A DNA stretch of 40,160 nucleotides, taken from the NCBI GenBank assembly GCA_900319855.1, contig ONQC01000030.1, positions 1 through 40,160 of the forward strand. The letters are read 5' to 3'. Below the pieces are notes generated by a model. The model saw nothing but the letters and a program-made list of their open reading frames with translations. It searched no databases and was not told where the DNA came from. Shown here piece by piece: positions 36,346-40,160 of this stretch (the stretch's first letter is position 1; each line of letters opens with the position of its first letter). The stretch comes from an uncultured Bacteroidales bacterium. GTDB lineage: Bacteria; Bacteroidota; Bacteroidia; Bacteroidales; UBA932. A program made the translations under genes and the position numbers.

Positions 36346-37967
36346 ATGAAGTCACCCGGATCAATGTTCATCGTGTAGGTCACGCTGCCGTTATCGGAGA
36401 CCAGGGTCAGCTGGCTGCCGCGGGTCGCATCGGCCGGGATGGAGAAGTACAGGGTGCTGCCGTTGAGGATGTAGTTCACATCCACGCCGTCAACCTGGAC
36501 GCCGGTCAGATGGTCGGCGTTCTCGATGTCGACGATGAACATGGTTCCCGGTGCATACAGGTCTTCCGGGAAGACGGCGATGTAGGCGCCGGCCGGCTTG
36601 TCGATGGCAAGCTCGGGAGCCTCGACCTGCGTGCCGTTGGCCAGGGACAGGAGGATCTTGCCCGTCTCAGCAGCCGTCGGGACGGCCACGGTCAGGGCAT
36701 CGGCGGCAGGATCCTTTACCTCCACGACAAGGTCCGGGGCGAAGGTCACGGCGGTCACCAGATCCAGGTCGGTACCGTTAAGAGTCACGTCGGAGCCGGC
36801 AGCGGCCGGGTTGGCGCTGTAGCTCTTCACGACCGGCTTGACCAGGGTGTAAGCCACGGTCACGGAAAGGCCGTTGGCCATGTGCAGGATAGCATCGCCT
36901 TCCTGGGCGGCAGCAGGCATCTCGAAGGTGATGGCCTCGCCGTTCTGGAATTCCACCCAGCCGGCATTCGGCAGTTCGACACCCGTCACGAGGTCGAGGT
37001 CCTTGCCGGTGACGGTGAGGGTCTGGCCGGCCTTGACCGGAGCCGGAGCGGCCTTAAGTTCAGACGGTTTGACGGTCTCCAGCTTGCCGGCGGAGACTTC
37101 CACGCCGGAAGCCATGACCATCAGCACGTCCTCGTCGGCGGCTTCGGCCGGGAGGGTGAAGGTCAGCTGGGAAGCAGAAGCCTTAAAGTCTTCGATTTCA
37201 ACATTGCCAATCTTGACCGCGGTGACCAGGTCGAAGTGCGAACCCTTGACGGTCGCGGTCTCGCCGGCCTTGAGGGTCGTCTTGACGAGGGAACCCTCGG
37301 CGGTGCCGACCACGGTCTCCTCTTCAAAGAAGATCTGGTTGGCAATCACCTTGGAATCCTCCGGAAGGTTGATTTCGTCGACATCGCCCACGCCGACGGC
37401 GCCGGTCCGGGCCTCGGCCGGGACCTTGACCACGATCTTGTAACGGTCGTGGCTGACAAAGTCGTTCTCGGACACGAAGACATCCTTCTCGAAGATGACC
37501 TCGTGCATGAGGTTCAGGTAGTCACCCTCGATCGTCAGTTCGTCGCCCGGATACACGGTCGCCGGGGTGACGGACTCGATGGAAATCGGCTCGGTATAGC
37601 AGATCGGGGTAACGGCATTGATGGTCTTGCCGTCCTTGGTGGTAATGGAGACGGTACCCGGCTCCGGGCCGTCCTTCGGGAGGGTCACGGTGATTTCGCT
37701 CGGCACGCCGGACTTGACGACCGTGATATTGGTCAGGGAGCCCACGCCCGGGATGTTGACCGCCGTCACCTGGTCCAGGTTGGAACCGATGAAGCGGAGG
37801 ACACCGCCGCGTGCGACAGGCAGCGGACCATAGGCATTCAGGGTCACTTCCTTGCTGGAGAACTGGTCGGTGTCCAGCTCCTTGTGGGAGCAGGAAGCCA
37901 GGCCGAGCGCGAGCAGGCAGGAAGCGATGATTGCGGAGAATTTGATTATCTTTTTCATGGTCTTCAT
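35667..37967 (-). CDS. Surface glycan-binding lipoprotein with IPT/TIG repeats and two C-terminal modules
   Basis: The 766-residue lipoprotein has lipobox LGLASC. It holds about six Ig-like IPT/TIG domains (recurring pattern: AGQTLTVTGKDLDLVTGVEL, GSDVTLNGTDLDLVTAVTFA, GETATVKGSHFDLVTAVKIG), then, from about residue 540, two near-identical modules of 115 residues (IWTGSFELGSWGGLQALAWD and IWSGSQELGNWGGLQALAWG). The Trp-rich modules are the likely mannan-binding sites, held away from the membrane by the TIG stalk. It corresponds to the SusE/SusF position of a polysaccharide utilization locus. I use ATG 37967, three bases after the preceding stop; ATG 37958 (MKKIIKFSAI) is equally possible. Confidence 0.88.
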   Translation of the reverse strand: MKTMKKIIKFSAIIASCLLALGLASCSHKELDTDQFSSKEVTLNAYGPLPVARGGVLRFIGSNLDQVTAVNIPGVGSLTNITVVKSGVPSEITVTLPKDGPEPGTVSITTKDGKTINAVTPICYTEPISIESVTPATVYPGDELTIEGDYLNLMHEVIFEKDVFVSENDFVSHDRYKIVVKVPAEARTGAVGVGDVDEINLPEDSKVIANQIFFEEETVVGTAEGSLVKTTLKAGETATVKGSHFDLVTAVKIGNVEIEDFKASASQLTFTLPAEAADEDVLMVMASGVEVSAGKLETVKPSELKAAPAPVKAGQTLTVTGKDLDLVTGVELPNAGWVEFQNGEAITFEMPAAAQEGDAILHMANGLSVTVAYTLVKPVVKSYSANPAAAGSDVTLNGTDLDLVTAVTFAPDLVVEVKDPAADALTVAVPTAAETGKILLSLANGTQVEAPELAIDKPAGAYIAVFPEDLYAPGTMFIVDIENADHLTGVQVDGVDVNYILNGSTLYFSIPADATRGSQLTLVSDNGSVTYTMNIDPGDFIVTPIWTGSFELGSWGGLQALAWDGYDWSTVKPGQILRIEAESALAEGEWWCYTLKSGTKWDPLAGAPGQIDNPTNPYDIVLTQEMIDDLIANNGLVIQGYMGIIKRVCIVDDLRYGTTIWSGSQELGNWGGLQALAWGGYDWSTVKAGQTLYIHSTPNVAEGEWYCYTLKSGTKWDDLAGGPGQIDNPESPLGIKLTQEMVDDLNNNNGLVIQGYMVTITAVSLK

Positions 37968-37970
37968 CAA

Positions 37971-39299
37971 TTATTTGACAGGAACGGCACGGATGTTATC
38001 GATCTTGATGACCGGATGGCATTCCGTACCCTTGTTGCCGCCGCTCCATACGAAGATGGTCAGCGAAGTGAAGTCGGAAGCGGAGAGCTTACCGGAGGCC
38101 GGAACACCGGATGCGCCATAGATAAAGTTGGCATACGGCACGGTCACGGTGATCCACTCGTCGTTGGTATCGAAGGAACCGGTGGTTACCCAAGGCGTAT
38201 ACAGGCCGCGCGGGAGTTCGTCGTTGTTGAAGTAGGTGTTGTTGGCACCGGCGACGATCGTTCCATCGATATCCGGGATACCGGATGCAGCGCCTGTAAT
38301 CTTGTCCACGCCGCCCACAATCAGCTGCATGGAACCGGCGCTCCAAGGATTGGCCTTCGGGACGTACAGCTCGAACTTGAGGGCCATGTTCTCCCAATCG
38401 GAGAAGTCCACGAAGTCGGTCAGCCGCTTGCCGGTGGCATAGTCCTCCACGTCGCCCCAGCCGTCACCCGGCCAGTACTCGAAGGAGAAGTTGCCGTCGT
38501 TCCAGCCACCGTCAGCATCCATCAGGACATCCACGCCGCCGAGGCGGAGGAAGTTGCCGTCCAGGGCCGTTTCGTCGGTCTCGATGACCTGGCCGTGCCA
38601 GCCGTGGTTGGTCGGATGCGGGTCGCTGTCGAAATTGAACAGGCTGCCGCGGGAATCCTTGTAATGGAAGACGGATGTCGTCTCGCCGTAAACGGTCTTC
38701 ACGGAGACCTCGCCTTCTTCCGCTCCCTCCGGAACGGTGAACCGGATATAGCCCTTGCTGATCTCCTTGATATCAGTGACCGGCGTATCGCCGATCGCCA
38801 TGGTCAGCGGGATGTTCGGGTCATCGATGAAGTAGTCGCCGTACAGGGTGGCGACGGAGCCCGGAAGCGCGAATTCGTTGGACATCGACGCGATGGTCGG
38901 TCCCGGCACGAGGACACTGAAATCGTAGTCCACCATGTCGCCCTTCTTGTTGTAGAAATAGATCTTGTTGGACACCTCGCCCGGAATCGTGCTCGGGACG
39001 TCGACCAGCAGGGTATGGTCGGTGATGTAGCTGTTGTTCAGCACGGCCTCCTGGTCGTTGAACACCAGTTTGTAGACGCTGCGCAGGTTGTCACCCACGA
39101 TGCAGATGCCGTTGCCCATGTAGGCGCTGGTCAGCAGGGAATCCTTCACCGCCACGTCAATCGGACGGACGTAGTGGATGGTCGGGAGTCCGTCGGTCAG
39201 TTCGAACCGGTCCGGTTCATCCTCGCAGGCGGTAAAACCCATTGCGAGGCCGAACAGCGCGACCGTCATCAAACCAAACTTCATTATGTATTTTTTCAT
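37971..39299 (-). CDS. SGBP-B-like surface glycan-binding lipoprotein
   Basis: The 442-residue protein has lipobox MGFTAC (Cys near 25). Two Ig/TIG-like domains follow (residues about 35-135 and 138-215, with GPTIASMSNEFALPGSVATLY), then a C-terminal beta-sandwich binding domain from about 218 (SLFNFDSDPHPTNHGWHGQV, FSFEYWPGDGWGDVEDY, LPRGLYTPWVTTGSFDTNDE) ending CHPVIKIDNIRAVPVK. This layout matches surface glycan-binding proteins encoded right after susD. Aromatic residues in the last domain would stack against the glycan; in this locus a beta-mannan is expected. It starts 18 bases after susD and ends just before the TIG-repeat gene. Confidence 0.9.
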   Translation of the reverse strand: MKKYIMKFGLMTVALFGLAMGFTACEDEPDRFELTDGLPTIHYVRPIDVAVKDSLLTSAYMGNGICIVGDNLRSVYKLVFNDQEAVLNNSYITDHTLLVDVPSTIPGEVSNKIYFYNKKGDMVDYDFSVLVPGPTIASMSNEFALPGSVATLYGDYFIDDPNIPLTMAIGDTPVTDIKEISKGYIRFTVPEGAEEGEVSVKTVYGETTSVFHYKDSRGSLFNFDSDPHPTNHGWHGQVIETDETALDGNFLRLGGVDVLMDADGGWNDGNFSFEYWPGDGWGDVEDYATGKRLTDFVDFSDWENMALKFELYVPKANPWSAGSMQLIVGGVDKITGAASGIPDIDGTIVAGANNTYFNNDELPRGLYTPWVTTGSFDTNDEWITVTVPYANFIYGASGVPASGKLSASDFTSLTIFVWSGGNKGTECHPVIKIDNIRAVPVK

Positions 39300-39317
39300 A
39301 TTCGTTGGCCGGTTAAA

Positions 39318-40160
39318 TTAGAAAGTAATGGTGGAGAGATCGAACGGCTGTGCCGGCTCGTCCAGGTGCGGGTTGTAGACCACATCCTCAGACGGGAACG
39401 GAAGTGCAGCGATCTTGGCAAGGATGGCGGACTCGGACGGAACCGGGTTCTCATTCTCGTTATACGTGATGCCCGTACCGTTCCAGACACCGGTCTCGTA
39501 ATAAGCCTTCGCAACGTCATTGAGGCTTCCGCTGAAGTTGTTGCGACGCTGGGCCTGGATGTCGGCCACGGCGAAACTCGGGTTGTAATAACCGACGCGG
39601 ACGTAGTCGTACCAGCGGTCGCCTTCGAGGGCCAGTTCCAGGTTGCGTTCCTTCCAGACCTGTTCGAAGGTGATGGAAGAGACCTCGCTCCAACTGCCCG
39701 GGATGGCGCGGTTGCGGATGTCGTTGTAGCACTGGACGGCGAGGGCGTCGCTCGTAGAGGATCCCGGACCGTGCAGTTTGGCCTCGCAATAGACCAGATA
39801 GATATCGGCCAGGCGGAGGATATGGGTGGAAAGACCATAGGCCATACGGCTTGCGGAAACGCCCAGGGCAGCCTGGTGGTCAGCACCGTCGCCATAGAGG
39901 AACTTGACGCAGCCAGCACCGGTCGGCGAGTTCAGGGCGCCGTCGGAAGCATTCGTCGAACCGCTCGGGCCATAGTTCTTGTCATAGAAGAACCGCAGGT
40001 AGTCGAAACCGCCCCAGTCAGTCCAGAAGTAATCATAGGTATCGCCCGGGAGCATCATGGTCGCCTTGCGGAACTCGGCCATGACCTCACGGCCGGAGAA
40101 GCCGTCCTCAGCGCCACAGGGATCTTCCATATAGGCCAGAATTTTAAGCATCATTCTTTC
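39318..40160 (-). CDS. SusD/RagB family nutrient-binding protein, C-terminal part (partial)
   Basis: The frame is open to the right edge, so the N-terminus and signal peptide are outside. The visible 280 residues carry SusD/RagB C-terminal landmarks: [20 protein letters not shown] (TPR-like helix), [17 protein letters not shown] and the strongly conserved [20 protein letters not shown]. The protein ends [14 protein letters not shown]. SusD forms the lid of a SusC TonB-dependent channel and takes long glycans from the surface. susC should lie just beyond the window on the same strand. The following genes place the substrate as beta-mannan or glucomannan. Confidence 0.95.
   Translation of the reverse strand, partial: ERMMLKILAYMEDPCGAEDGFSGREVMAEFRKATMMLPGDTYDYFWTDWGGFDYLRFFYDKNYGPSGSTNASDGALNSPTGAGCVKFLYGDGADHQAALGVSASRMAYGLSTHILRLADIYLVYCEAKLHGPGSSTSDALAVQCYNDIRNRAIPGSWSEVSSITFEQVWKERNLELALEGDRWYDYVRVGYYNPSFAVADIQAQRRNNFSGSLNDVAKAYYETGVWNGTGITYNENENPVPSESAILAKIAALPFPSEDVVYNPHLDEPAQPFDLSTITF

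Overview
The window reads as chromosomal DNA of a moderately GC-rich member of the Bacteroidales, probably an uncultured gut or rumen lineage. Supporting signs are a SusD/surface-glycan-binding-protein mannan locus, BACON domains, secreted lipoproteins with typical lipoboxes, an archaeal-type ProRS, DUF3078 and BT_3928-like proteins, and repeated Bacteroidetes promoters of the form TTTG-N19/20-TAnnTTTG with weak Shine-Dalgarno sites.

Left edge (1-1.8 kb): this part does not look like the rest. It holds the end of a ComF-type phosphoribosyltransferase, a ribosome hibernation factor start behind a perfect AAGGAGG site (Firmicutes style), and an ORF that runs in frame from the hibernation factor into an FtsX-type permease fragment and then a DUF418 fragment. 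A secreted protein gene with an internal amber codon follows. I read it as a mosaic or chimeric join.

1.8-17.3 kb: a Fic AMP-transferase gene behind five 12-bp tandem repeats; a small lipoprotein; initiator tRNA-fMet; hisS and sppA diverging from a shared promoter region; tilS-DUF3078-proS; a Trp/Tyr-rich and Ser/Arg-rich lipoprotein; a FadL-like outer membrane protein; and the lipid A operon lpxD-lpxC-lpxA-wbqC, in which LpxC lacks the FabZ fusion usual in the phylum.

17.4-28.9 kb: rimP-nusA-infB (nusA carries a frame-breaking deletion in KH1); tmk with a BT_3928-like membrane protein; a lipoprotein ending in a TonB C-terminal domain; polA-ECF sigma-rsmG; and rpmH (L34), which diverges from polA through interleaved promoters.

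28.9-40.2 kb: a beta-mannan/glucomannan utilization locus on the minus strand, in transcription order susD (cut by the window edge), two surface glycan-binding lipoproteins, BACON-GH26, BACON-GH5, GH26, GH130 phosphorylase, and a GPH-type sugar:cation symporter. The surface proteins would capture and cut mannan. After import, the phosphorylase would split disaccharides in the cytoplasm. susC and any regulator lie outside the window.
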